Assembly (NCBI GenBank): GCA_035222895.1 | Contig: JAVYIG010001810.1 | Location: 1-64,000, forward strand | Reading direction: 5' to 3' | Origin: Strongylocentrotus droebachiensis | Taxonomy: Eukaryota > Echinodermata > Echinoidea > Camarodonta > Strongylocentrotidae | Length of the DNA stretch: 64,000 bases | Shown here: piece after piece, positions 48,201 through 57,116 of the stretch | Layout: each line of letters begins with the position of its first letter | Position numbering within the stretch: position 1 is the stretch's first letter | Position numbers and translations under genes: made by a program | Notes under the pieces: generated by a model | The model's database searches: none | What the model saw: the letters and a program-made list of their open reading frames with translations, nothing else | What the model was told of the DNA's origin: nothing

Positions 48201-48818
48201 CCAAATTATCCTAGCTGTGATGAACCAAAAACAGACTACGCTGAAAAGCTACGCCAGAATCTACAACAAGCTCACGAACGGGCTAGCGAGTGTCTTAGGA
48301 AGAGTGCCAGGCGTCAGAAACGCAATTATGACAGGAAAGCTACCACCACTAATCTCAAGGAAGGACAGTTTGTTTGGTTATATGATCACAGCAAGAAGAA
48401 GGGGGTTTCCCCGAAATTACAGCTGCGATGGATGGGTCCTTACCTAGTGGTTACGAAGATCTCAGATGTTACGTTTCGGATTCAGCTGAGTCGCCGATCG
48501 AAAGCAAAGGTAGTACATGTAGATAGGCTCAAGCTGTACACTGGTGAAGATCTTCGAGCATGGGAGTATCGCCTTAGAGTTCCTGAGGAGGAATTTCCCT
48601 TTGCTGATTCTCCTAATCTTTCCCCTGAGGTCATACCAGAAGAGATCAGCCCTGCCAGTGATGAAACTTTGTCAGCTGATGACCAACCCCAGCTTGATGA
48701 GAACTTGCCTGATGATCATCAACCCGGGTTCGATCTTCCCCCTGATCTACCTCAGACTCCCGTGATTGAGAGTCGCTATCCCAGAAGAAAACGAAAACCA
48801 CCAGATTTCTTTTATTAA
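45291..48818 (+). CDS. pol: Pol: reverse transcriptase, RNase H, integrase
   Basis: A 1175-residue open frame, same frame as the protease but after the TAG. The first methionine lies within the protease end motif and is not necessarily a real start. Order: RT about residues 200-400 with the catalytic YLDD at 347-350; RNase H with DTDAS at about 494 and the TDHASLQWLL segment; HHCC zinc finger H740, H747, C777, C780; integrase catalytic D809, D869, E905 (D-D-35-E spacing); a GPY/F-type C-terminal module near 1046. No chromodomain was seen. The tail (about 1095-1175) is acidic and proline-rich, ending in a basic patch. All catalytic residues are present. Role: cDNA synthesis and insertion. Confidence 0.95.
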   Translation: MDFLIPTAGVLDFFRLELILNGEHIRCLNQIGRSFRRRILVKETIEVQPGQETLAQGEIANCVDEMTGTAIIEPVAGGGELARHGLVLARSLVTAEADVLPLRLFNPGNNKITLRRGTMVGMISPAEVHESGERTENSGNDEVPSYLQDLLQRSLSNIDPKYHQAIKQCLVDFQDVFSSGSHDLGRTNAVRPIRPIRQRLRRHPIVNQQEIDRQVKSLVQEGLIEPSDSPWAANVVLVTKKDGTKRLCVDYRGLNVATVKDAYPVPRIDETLDALGGAKWFSTLDLAAGYWQVALDNEAQDKSSFVVRGGLYKWKVMPFGLCNAPATFERLMEKVMAGLQWDILLIYLDDVIVFGRTVDEQIVRLRTTLARLREANLKLKPSKCNLFQQSVKYLGHIVSSEGITTDPAKVETIRNWPNPTCSKDVRSFLGLASYYRKFIRGFASIASPLHELTEKARRFEWNDECQRAFEELKECLIQAPILVCPLPEGDFLLDTDASQNGIGAVLSQIQEGEEKVVAYASKKLSRAERNYCVTRRELLAVVFYLKYFKQYLYGRKLTVRTDHASLQWLLNFKNPEGQLARWIKVIAAYKLTIHHRPGKKHVNADSLSRKPCSQCGLVDDTSDGEDTSTETDTPSEQVQFHCRAIIALPGVTREALREGQLEDDSMSWVLKAKEGRSCRPDWETIANSTAAKKTYWAQWDQLDCKQGVLCRKWETSDGACVKWKVILPRKYRKEYLEAIHGGTIGGHLGVTKTLSNVKQRVHWSGMSGDVRSFIRSCDLCARRKSPSKRARARLQQYEVGEPMERVAMDLVGPLPKTIHGNQWILVVGDYKSKWMEAYALPDARATTVAQKFVEEFVCRFGVPRELHTDQGTNFESQVFAEMCSLLGIRKTRTTAYNPKSDGLIERFNKTLINITAMLIEQSKKSREWDECLPYATSAYRCTAQESTGESPNMLMLGREVTLPIDLTMENPNYPSCDEPKTDYAEKLRQNLQQAHERASECLRKSARRQKRNYDRKATTTNLKEGQFVWLYDHSKKKGVSPKLQLRWMGPYLVVTKISDVTFRIQLSRRSKAKVVHVDRLKLYTGEDLRAWEYRLRVPEEEFPFADSPNLSPEVIPEEISPASDETLSADDQPQLDENLPDDHQPGFDLPPDLPQTPVIESRYPRRKRKPPDFFY

Positions 48819-48860
48819 ATAAGAATTATCGACATAAATAATTATTTGTGTTTTGTTCTT

Positions 48861-48871
48861 CACAATTGCAG
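48861..48871 (+). promoter_or_regulatory. Candidate splice acceptor before third reading frame
   Basis: TTTTGTTCTTCACAATTGCAG ends at 48871, five bases before the ATG of the third reading frame. The pyrimidine tract plus CAG fits a 3' splice site. Paired with donor-like CAG|GTGAGG sites in the leader (for example 43281/43282), it would yield a spliced RNA lacking gag and pol. Confidence 0.5.
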
Positions 48872-48875
48872 AATA

Positions 48876-49528
48876 ATGTCTGAGGAGTGGAAGAAACCAG
48901 AGGACTTGGATGGGGACCGGCTTTACAAGTGCCGAGAATGTCTTTCCACGTTCTTGTACCACCGCAGCCTGAGAACCTTTGGGATGGATCCCGGAAGTGG
49001 AACTGCAAGACCTGCGATTATTCCTCTACCAGGCGGGGGAATTATGAAAGGCACGTGGACGGACACCGAAAGGACGAACAGCGCACGGTTTCCAGAAGAG
49101 AGTCGAGCAAAGAAAGAGAACCGGTGGGCCGGGGCGGTGAAAGGGCAAAATCCCCAGATCGACGTTGTCCGGAGACGAAGAGAGACGACAGAGACCAGCC
49201 ACAGGAAAACAACACAGCCATTATAAGTGTACATCCAACTCCAGTGCCTAGTATTGGTTCTTCCAGAGATGCCAGAGGCAAGCCTCTTGCCATGCTTAAG
49301 AGAGCCGCATCCCAGGATGAGGTGGTTTCGTCATCGTCATCAGCATCATCTTCGTCGGAAGAAGCTGAGAGTGGAGGAGAGGGTGCCACTGGAAATGCGC
49401 GTACAGACAGACCGGTTTTCAAGAAAGCGAGAGTTGAGAAGAGGATTACGACGACCTTTACTATTGAAGGACGCGTAGTTCGTACGAGAAAGACGAAGGA
49501 GTTCTTCGACCGCTTCATACTTGTTTAA
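48876..49528 (+). pseudogene. Third reading frame of the LTR element, C2H2 zinc-finger-like, frame-broken
   Basis: An extra coding region lies between pol and the polypurine tract. One frame from the ATG at 48876 begins MSEEWKKPEDLDGDR and carries the first half of a zinc finger (YKCRECLSTF). The coding signal then moves to another frame near 48965-48990. There it has a complete C2H2 finger (CKTCDYSSTRRGNYERHVDGH, C-X2-C-X12-H-X3-H, from 49004). A charged region, a serine run with acidic residues and a basic KKARVEKR patch follow, ending at 49526-49528. The frame change implies a small indel. No signal peptide or membrane segment is present, so it is not an envelope gene. It looks like a nuclear DNA- or RNA-binding accessory protein, possibly host-derived. 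Function unknown. Confidence 0.55.
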
Positions 49529-49969
49529 GTTAACACTAAGTCTTACTGGTTTACTTGATCTGTTTTGATTACAACTATAGGCCTCAGTTTACAAATTGCT
49601 TAAATCAGGTAGGCCTACTAGAGGTCAGGTTTTTTGTTGTTGTTGTAACTTTAAGTATTACTAGTGATCTTACGAGAAAAGTGTTTTTATATTCTTTACA
49701 TTTCCAAACGTATTTTGGACATTGTTGATCAATGTTTTTTTTTATTTGTGATTACTTGTGTTATATAATTATATATCTATAAAAATAACAGGAAGAAGAG
49801 AAAAAGGCAAATGTGTGGCTTATTACGTTGATTTGCTTGGACCTTCTTATAGATTGGTTAGGAAAACAAGAATTAATAGTGAAAACCGTTTTACATGTTT
49901 TTAATGCCTATATTGTTGAGCTATGTTTAAAATGTCGTTTCGGTAGGTTTAGAACGAGGACGTTCTAGT
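49529..49969 (+). other. 3' untranslated part of the LTR element
   Basis: AT-rich, with no reading frame of note, between the third reading frame and the polypurine tract. Confidence 0.7.
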
Positions 49970-49984
49970 CTAAGTGGGGGGTTG
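49970..49984 (+). promoter_or_regulatory. Polypurine tract
   Basis: TAAGTGGGGGGTTG lies immediately upstream of the 3' LTR and is the expected plus-strand priming site. Confidence 0.7.
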
Positions 49985-50326
49985 TGTGACGGAATGTTAC
50001 AGTGTTTAACCTGAAGAGGGCGACATTTTGGTCAGATTTGACATAAGTGATTTGATAACGCTGCAAACGGGCAGTCCGTGTTTTGCATTGATGCAGTAAG
50101 GAATGCAGTAAAGTAAGCTGAAAGATCAAACATCATTGTAAGTTGTCGTTATTTGTCTCGGATATTACTTTGATTGAAGTGATTGATGAATGCATGATTG
50201 AAATCCTCGTTGAATAGTTGAGTTGTGAGAGTCGACTGTCTGGGAGAGTTGACTGATTTATAAGACAAGACCTGGTTCGTGTCGTTCGGAATTGCTACCA
50301 AGTTCATGGAACCAGATTTCGTCACA
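49985..50326 (+). repeat. 3' LTR (342 bp)
   Basis: Identical to the 5' LTR except A at 50065 and 50267, where the 5' LTR has G. Both differences are CpG in the 5' copy and CpA here. Confidence 0.95.
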
Positions 50327-50658
50327 ATAGAATTAACAAGGAAATCTGCCAACAAAGTCCACCAGTATCTTACATCAAATCAACAAAATTTCAATATAAT
50401 ATGATAAAACTGCCAAGCCTATGTTGTTAGGCTGGTAGAAGGGCATGAAAAGATGCACAGCCAGCAAATGGCCTTTCTTAATCCAGCTCCACACAGCACA
50501 TTTCAGTCAGGTCATCATCTAAAATTTTAACAGCAATAAATATGATTTCTCTGAATTATTTCTTTACCCCTTACATTCCGAAATATAAACAATTAAAATT
50601 TGACTAAATATTCATGTTCAGGCCTTTCTGTATCTCAATATTGCATTTCATCTGCACT
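50327..50658 (-). other. Probable 3' untranslated/downstream region of EXO5
   Basis: The 332 bp between the LTR insertion and the EXO5 stop codon. No clear AATAAA was found on the minus strand here, so the mRNA end could not be placed. It may lie within or beyond the LTR. Confidence 0.4.
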
Positions 50659-51135
50659 TCACTTGGTCATCTCGATCTGAACCTTGTTGGCGGACTTCCT
50701 ACTGAGGCACTTCTCATGCATCTTTTGTCTCCAGTCGCACGCCTCCTTGTAGTTACAGAAATTGCACTTCCACACCTCCTCCACGTCCACCCCTTCCACC
50801 TCCCTCTCGCCTACCCAGAATGCATTGTAGTGATCCAGCGTATCCTTGAGCCAGACGGGGTCGAAGTCGTGTTCTTTGACCGCGAAAGGCTCCTTGTCGT
50901 CCTGCGAAGAGTACTCTACGGCCAGGGAGTCGATCTTGGAGAGAAACTGGAAGCGTTCCAGCATGGCGTCGAGGTAGTCTCCGAACTTCGGTAGGACCAG
51001 GTCCATCGCGAGGGCGTGAGCAGCGATTTCGTCGTTGACGGAAGCGTCAGGGTCGAGGCCAATCGTCTCTAAGATGGTTTCCTTCTTCAGAAGGCCACAC
51101 ACTGCTTCATCAAACAGCTGCTTGTACAGCATCAC
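50659..51135 (-). CDS. EXO5: EXO5 exon 4 (C-terminal, Fe-S cysteines)
   Basis: The last coding exon, 158 codons plus the stop TGA at 50659-50661 (residues 344-501). It enters in phase 0 after an acceptor reading CTGATAG. It contains the HYNAFWVGEREVEGVDVEE segment and the cysteine cluster CNFCNYKEAC (C467, C470, C476). Together with C205 of exon 1 these would ligate the 4Fe-4S cluster that defines the exonuclease V family. A basic tail follows. Its GC content is clearly higher than the flanking introns. No disabling change was seen. Confidence 0.93.
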   Translation of the reverse strand: MMLYKQLFDEAVCGLLKKETILETIGLDPDASVNDEIAAHALAMDLVLPKFGDYLDAMLERFQFLSKIDSLAVEYSSQDDKEPFAVKEHDFDPVWLKDTLDHYNAFWVGEREVEGVDVEEVWKCNFCNYKEACDWRQKMHEKCLSRKSANKVQIEMTK

Positions 51136-51401
51136 CTATCAGGGTAAATAAGAATCAAAACATGACAAATTGAGGAATTGCATCTTCTGTTATTAATCTG
51201 AAATGGTACATTCAAAGAATAAGATATTAAATTTACATGTTAGCTTACATTTTGAAAGCTAAAAGGAGATTAACTCTGTGTTAAATATATAAGCTAATGC
51301 CCTTCTGGCTCTAAACAGACAGGATTGCATCCATCTTATATAGTTCTTGTTATGCACAGCAAGATTTAGCAAGCTTCCTAGTCATAAAATCTGCATACCT
51401 C

Positions 51402-51681
51402 GAGGCGCGGATCCAGGATTTCTTAGGGGTGGGGGCCCAATTTTTTATCTTTTTGCTCCCGAAAATTTGAAAATCGCGCCGGCCGAAAAATGCGCTCAGT
51501 GGGGGGGGGGGGGGGGGGGGGGTAGTGAGCACAATTTTGGGGGGGGGTTCTCGGAAATGTAAAAATTTGCCCCCCCCCCCCCCCTTGAGTTCCGGGGGGG
51601 GGAGGGGGGGGGGCCATCTCCCAAAAAGGTAAAACTACATGTTTTTTTCCCCGGGCCCCCCCCCCCCTGGATCCGCCACTG
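51402..51681. mobile_element. hAT-like MITE with long poly-G/C core
   Basis: Termini AGGCGCGGATCCAGG (first base mutated) and CCTGGATCCGCCACTG. The flanking octamers CATACCTC and AATACGCC match at 5 of 8 positions, consistent with a decayed duplication. The core is dominated by G runs (near 51500-51521) and C runs. Confidence 0.7.
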
Positions 51682-51769
51682 AATACGCCAACTGGTCTGC
51701 TGAAACCAAAGACGTTTAAATATACTTTCCTTCTCAATTTTACCAGGATTTCCTGTTTATCTATATGAA

Positions 51770-54600
51770 GGGGTGACCAAAGTTCGCGGACATTTTAGAA
51801 CAGCTTACAAAGGCTAAGCAGGAAAATTCAGCTAGGTAGAAGATTAGATGTTCAAGTAACAGATATTGATGTTTTACAAAGTGACTTTAGTTTTGGCAAG
51901 TAAGAAATATAAAAAATTGCTAAGGTACAAAAGGAGGAAGTATGGTAAAGACTTTAGTGCCTTTTTACGGTCCTTGAAAAAACAAGGAAACCTTAGAGCC
52001 TTTTGGGATTTATTAAACAGTAATGGTCGTCGAAATAAAAGTGCAGTTAATGTTTCTTTGGGTGATCTTGTACAGCATTTTAAATCTCTAGGAAATGTAT
52101 GTAAATCAGAGGATAATTTAGAGGAAAGGATGCCTTTGGATGCTGATAATGTGACGATACAAAATGATGGTTTGATCTCCATGGTTTGAATGAACCTATC
52201 ACATTAGAAGAGGTTGAATTAATGGTTAATAAATTGAAAAATGCCAAAGCTTGCGGTAAAGATTTGATCAGAAATGAATTTTTGAAAAGTTGCCCCTTAG
52301 AAATGCGTAGGGTTATTGTTGATTTGTTCAATATTGTTTTAGATAGTGGAATCGTTCCCTCTGAATGGTGTATAGGAGTGATTATCCCAATTTTTAAGAA
52401 TAAAGGTGAAAACACAAATCCAGATAATTATCGTGGAATTACCTTGTTAAGTTGCCTTGGTAAACTGTTTACCTCAGTCTTGAATAAAAGAATTTCTAGC
52501 TTTCTTGATAGTAATCGTATGTTAGGTGAGGAACAAGCCTGGTTTCGTTCAACATATTCAACCATTGATCATGTGTTTGTTTTGAAGACTATTATCGATT
52601 TTTACCTACAGAAAAGGAAACGCTTATATTGTGCTTTTATAGATTATAAAAAAGCGTTTGATTTAATTGATAGAAATTTTTTGTGGTTTAAATTGTTAAA
52701 AATAGGTGTAAATGGCAAAGTCCTAAATGTTGTTAAAAGCTTGTACAAATGTGCGAAGTCCTGTATTTCTGTCAACGGCGCAATGTCTGAATTTTTCTCG
52801 TGTAACGTAGGAGTTAGGCAAGGTGAAAACCTTTCGCCATTGCTGTTTGCTGTTTATTTAAATGACTTTCAAGAGCATATTGCCAAAATTTATCCTGGCT
52901 TGAAAATGTTAAATGAAGAAATACAAAATACCTTACAGGGTGACGAATTAGAGCTTTTTTCAAAGTTGTCTTGTTTATTGTACGCTGATGACACGATCAT
53001 TTTGGCAGAAAGCCCTGACGAATTACAAGTAGCGCTGAATGCAGTACAAGGATATTGTAATACATGGCACCTAACAGTCAATGCGAGTAAAACTAAAATA
53101 ATGATTTTTTTTCCAGAGGGAAAGTTAGGAAGTTACCAAATTTTACGTATGGTCATGCAAAAATAGATGTGGTATATGATTTTGCTTATCTCGGAGTACA
53201 GTTTAATTATAATGGTACTTTCAAAAAGGCAATGGCAAAGCAGATAGTGCAGGCTAGAAAAGCGTTATACAGTATGTTGACTAAAGCGAAGAAATTGCAG
53301 TTGTCAGTTGATATTCAATGTCATTTATTTGACCATTTGATTTTGCCTATCTTATTGTATGGTAGTGAAGTCTGGGGACATGACGATATAAAGCAGATTG
53401 AAGTTTTCCATAGGAAATTCCTCAGAACGTTATTATCTGTAGGTTCATATACTCCAGACTGTATGGTTTATGGAGAAACTGGACGAGGTTTGATTTTGAA
53501 TCATGTGAAGGGTAGAATGGTTAATTTTTGGTCAAGAATTTTGAGAGGTAAAGATAGCAAATATTCATATGTCCTTTTAAAATTCATTTCTGCCATTCAT
53601 AAAGATGAACATTTGGAATTTACTTCCTCATGGTTAAAATTTATTGAAGACACATTTAATCAAGCTGGTCTATCAAATATTTGGCTAGGCCAAAATAGTG
53701 GATTTGGCTTAAATATTAATTCTTTGCTAAAACTGAGACTAAATGATATTTTTGGTCAGGAATGGAGAGATGCAGTTTGGTCAAATCGCATTTGCACAAA
53801 TTATAGGATATTTAAAGGCAACCATATATTTGAAAGCTATTTACTCACCCTAAATAAAACTGATGCTTTTACTCTCTGTAAGTTTCGGTGTAGATCACAT
53901 AAATTACCTGTAAACAAAGGTCGGTTTGATGCGAACACACCACATTGTGATATGCAGTGCACACTCTGCCTGTCTACTGATATAGGAGATGAATTTCACT
54001 ATATTTGTGTTTGTCCGTTTTTTCAAAGAGAGAGATGTTTATATTTATCAAAAAAGTGTTGTAAGTCTAAGCTCCCAAGTGCTATGCACATGGCAGAACT
54101 TTTTAATACTAGAAGCACTTCTCAGTTGAAGAATTTAGCGAGATTTACCCGCCTTATTATGTTGAAATTTAATCAAAAAACAGAGAAAGAAGATAGTTCA
54201 AGCATTTCAAGAAGTACAATTAGAGCTGAACCTACACGTACTCGTAGCGGTAGGATAGTGAAACAGCCTACTTTGTTTACTATTTAGCTTGTAAATAGAC
54301 TGCATTATAGTTATCCTTTTATTATTGTCAGTTTGTCACTATCTACATTCATTGTACATGTACATGTACATGTAGATTTCTATATATAATTTGTGTTTAC
54401 TAGTTGGTTCATTGTTCATGTTTGTACTTTCATACACTATATACCTATTATCGTTTTTATCTTTGTGTCATTATCTATGTATAATGTATGTGAATTGTAT
54501 TCATAAGTCATGCATTTTTATTTATACTTTTATGTTTGTTTGTACTCTCATACCCCGAGAGGGGGTCAAAGAGTCAATAAAATTCTACAAATTCTACAAA
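51770..54600 (+). pseudogene. 5'-truncated, frameshifted LINE (non-LTR retrotransposon)
   Basis: Three consecutive frames read as one RT polyprotein. Part 1 (51866-52189) is the pre-RT region. Part 2 (from about 52165 to 53166) is the RT, with NPDNYRGITLLSCLGKLFTS, FIDYKKAFD, GVRQGENLSPLLFAVYLND and the catalytic LLYADDTIILAES. Part 3 (from about 53113 to 54287) is the thumb and C-terminal part, with YDFAYLGVQF and a Cys/His motif CTLCLSTDIGDEFHYICVC. One frame change lies near 52155-52185 and another in the T8 run at 53105-53112. No endonuclease domain remains. The 3' UTR ends after CAATAAAATTCTACAAATTC near 54600. The element runs opposite to EXO5. Clade not assigned. Confidence 0.88.
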
Positions 54601-55323
54601 ATGTGATATTCGATCTATGATGTCGCATATTCTACACAAATTTATTTATTTAAATTATTACTTAATGGACGGCAAATTTTTTTACTACAGATTGATGGAA
54701 CTGCAAAATTTATCGTCGAAGGATTTCGGAGATATCGCGATATACAAATTTATGATGTTCGATCGTGCGTGCGCACTGCATCTAAAAAAGTCATAAAAAG
54801 AACGAGACCTAACTTCACGCACAGGGATTTACAGTTGATTTATCAAAAAATGTGATCCATCAAAAATAAGGTAATATCATAATTTGCAAGGCAATATATC
54901 ATAAAATCAGTTGGTACCACTTTTTACTTACAATTTTGAGGAAATATGCTCTCAAATTGAAGATTTTCTGACCCTTATCGGTAAATTGATAATTTTTCTG
55001 AACGGACGCAAAAGATGGCAAAATTTGCCGATCTTTTGTCTATATCTTCACAATTTCGTACCCAATTCCAAAGAAAATTTCATGTTCGAGTAGTTTTATG
55101 TTCCTCTTTCCATTGGTGATATCAGATTTTCGAAATCTTACTGATTTTTTGAGATAGCGAACTTAGGTCACGCGCGAACTTTGGTCACACCACCATACCG
55201 GTAGACAGATATGAGTAACTGCCAGGATTGGGCTTGAAATAACATTGTCCCTCTCAATTAGGAAAGTTTTTTGTTATCCTAGAGGTACAGTACATGGTAT
55301 GCATAAATAGTGACCATGTTTAC

Positions 55324-55446
55324 CTGTAGTTTGTGGGTCTTTCTTTGAGCTGCTGAAGGAACAGTCCTAGACTTGGCCCTGGTCTTGAATTCTACCACCT
55401 CTAGCTGATTACGACTGTTGTATCTGATCTCGTCTATAACACCAAC
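55324..55446 (-). CDS. EXO5: EXO5 exon 3 (nuclease catalytic residues)
   Basis: 41 codons (residues 303-343), phase 0 at both ends, acceptor TTTTCAAG and donor CAG|GTAAAC. It encodes VGVIDEIRY and LEVVEFKTR. This is the PD-(D/E)XK core: D307, then 13 residues, then E321 and K323 (EFK), which coordinate the catalytic metal in this family. All three are present, so the enzyme is predicted active. Confidence 0.95.
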
Positions 55447-56217
55447 CTTGAAAAATAAAAAAATTCATGTTTCAAAGTTCCATAGAGATCAGCCAATTAA
55501 ACAATCAGATATTATCTTCAAACCAACTTTGCAATTTGCCAAAACGATGCAAGGATAACAATATATTTAATCTTATGATATTTGCTTATTCTCATGTAAT
55601 TAACAATAAAATTTACCTATTCAAATATCAAAGTAACTTTTCTTGTATCTTGGGAATTTTTTTTAAATATTAGCCTTTATGAGTGTCCAACCTCATGGAT
55701 CAGGTATGGTAAATTTGTTGATTCTACATTTGATTTTTATTTGATTTGATTTGATTTGGTTTATTGAAATAAAAGAACATGCAGCTGGGGAGCTGAAATT
55801 ATTCAATTTACAAAGTCAATATACAACACAATAAACGATCAAAATATGAATGACTAAAACTTACAACTATAAATCCTGCATAATGAAACATAATGAAAAT
55901 CAAATATTACATCAAAATCTAAATATATTACAAACATTAAATCAAAATCTAAATATATTACAAATATTAAATCAAAATCTAAATATATTACAAATATTAT
56001 GTTAAAATTTAAATATATTATAAATATTAAAAATGATTAACCAATTCCTATCTTAAAATTGAAGCACTTCAGCTTCGCCATGTACTAGCTTAGGTACAGT
56101 AGTCCTTCAATTTAGAAGAGTTACTTATGAAATCCTCTCAATCTATGGTAATGATATGGGTTTGGCATCCGCCTTTATATTTCAAAGTTGAGCTGGGAAA
56201 TGTTGAAGTTTTCTTAC
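55447..56217 (-). other. EXO5 intron 2 with LINE tail and minisatellite
   Basis: On the minus strand a retroelement 3' end reads TTCAATAAACCAAATCAAAT with repeated ATCAA units (about 55736-55790). A 30-bp minisatellite of four units (ATCAAAATCTAAATATATTA plus 10 bp) occupies 55911-56030. Confidence 0.75.
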
Positions 56218-56405
56218 CACAAATGCTCCACTCTGAAAGGGCTTCCCAAATATGGGCATCTCCCTGACAACACATCTTGAGGCTCCGCCCCCTCCTCCTC
56301 CTTGGAGAAGTTGATTGACAGCACTAAGAATGTTGAGAAATTTGACGGCCCATTTATCCTCCTTGGTTTTCACTGCGATCTGTTTGATGACATGCACCTC
56401 CAATT
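56218..56405 (-). CDS. EXO5: EXO5 exon 2
   Basis: 188 bp, phase 1 in and phase 0 out. The acceptor reads CTATCATTCAG and the donor GTG|GTAAGA. It encodes residues 240-302 with ELEVHVIKQIAVKTKEDKW, then AVKFLNILSAVNQLL, a run of six glycines, and CVVREMPIFGKPFQSGAFV. The sequence before the catalytic exon matches the conserved middle region of exonuclease V. The poly-glycine run is coded by GGA/GGC-type repeats and may be a local expansion. Confidence 0.92.
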
Positions 56406-57116
56406 CTGAATGATAGAGAAAAGTAATATTACAAAGTGAAGAATTATCTACGGCATGCTAAAAGAGAAGTTTTGTGAACTTATTAACAAGCTCTATGAAA
56501 GCATAAGAATTGTGACAGCCATCTTTTTGTTTAAAAAGTTCTTTTTTAATTAAAATAACAAAATTACTTTATCATGAATGATGCATCACAAAAAATGTTA
56601 TTTGTTATACTCTGAAGAACTCAGCTCTGAAAACAAATAATTGAGATAGCAATTATGATTACAAAAACAAAATGATTTTTATTTAAGGTCAAAGAGAGAA
56701 AAAAATTAAAATAAAGATACACTCTTAGATCTACTTGTTAAATATCCTGATGAATGTCTCAGACTCTCTACTGCTCTATCAATCAATGTTGTTAATTGAG
56801 TTTGTATGGCACTGTTCATTCAATTCTGTTTGTTCCTGATTTCATTCTCTATCATAAAGCCTGAGAAAAGTCTACACAAATACCTTTTTTTTTAAAAGTA
56901 AAACATAAACAGCAAACCAAAATAGTATAGAACATGGTAGACCGAATTTTCCTTCTCTTTCGTTCGTTAAGCCTCTTATTTGGGTAGGGTCGGCTCTCTC
57001 TTTCTCTCTTTAGAGAGAGCCGACCCTACCCAAATAAGAGGCTTAACGAACGAAAGAGACAGAAAATTCTGTCTAAGAACATGGCAACCTGAATGCATTG
57101 CATATCTAATTCTAAC
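56406..57116 (-). other. EXO5 intron 1
   Basis: 711 bp with GT..AG ends. Its main feature is a perfect 48-bp hairpin at 56954-57059, annotated separately. The rest is AT-rich without features. Confidence 0.85.
56954..57059. repeat. Perfect 48-bp-arm hairpin in EXO5 intron 1
   Basis: Arms 56954-57001 and 57012-57059 are exact reverse complements, with a 10-nt pyrimidine loop. The inner part includes TTGGGTAGGGTCGGCTCTCT. No mismatch was found on comparing the arms base by base. It is 57 bp inside the exon 1 donor. Confidence 0.92.

Larger units (their letters stand above)
42803..50326 (+). mobile_element. Ty3/gypsy LTR retrotransposon, nearly full-length
   Basis: The element is 7524 bp with 342-bp LTRs. 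It is flanked by a 4-bp duplication ATAG (42799-42802 and 50327-50330); the flanks read AATAG if the terminal A is shared. The internal order is primer-binding region, leader minisatellite, gag, protease, RT, RNase H, integrase, a third reading frame, then polypurine tract. Integrase after RNase H marks it as Ty3/gypsy (Metaviridae-type) rather than copia. It is damaged by at least an in-frame stop in protease and a frame change in the third reading frame. High LTR identity means insertion was recent. It lies convergent to EXO5. Confidence 0.93.
51136..55323 (-). other. EXO5 intron 3, mostly transposon
   Basis: A 4188-bp intron with GT..AG ends. It contains a poly-G/C MITE (51402-51681) and a LINE (about 51770-54600) in the orientation opposite to the gene. 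Together they are about three quarters of its length. A short palindromic repeat (about 51262-51325) lies near exon 4. The remaining 54601-55323 shows no feature. Confidence 0.8.

Noticed and set aside
49042-49518. 158-codon minus-strand frame in the third-gene region of the LTR element
   Set aside because: It is the complement of the zinc-finger-like frame. The sense strand has the finger motifs and the splice acceptor.
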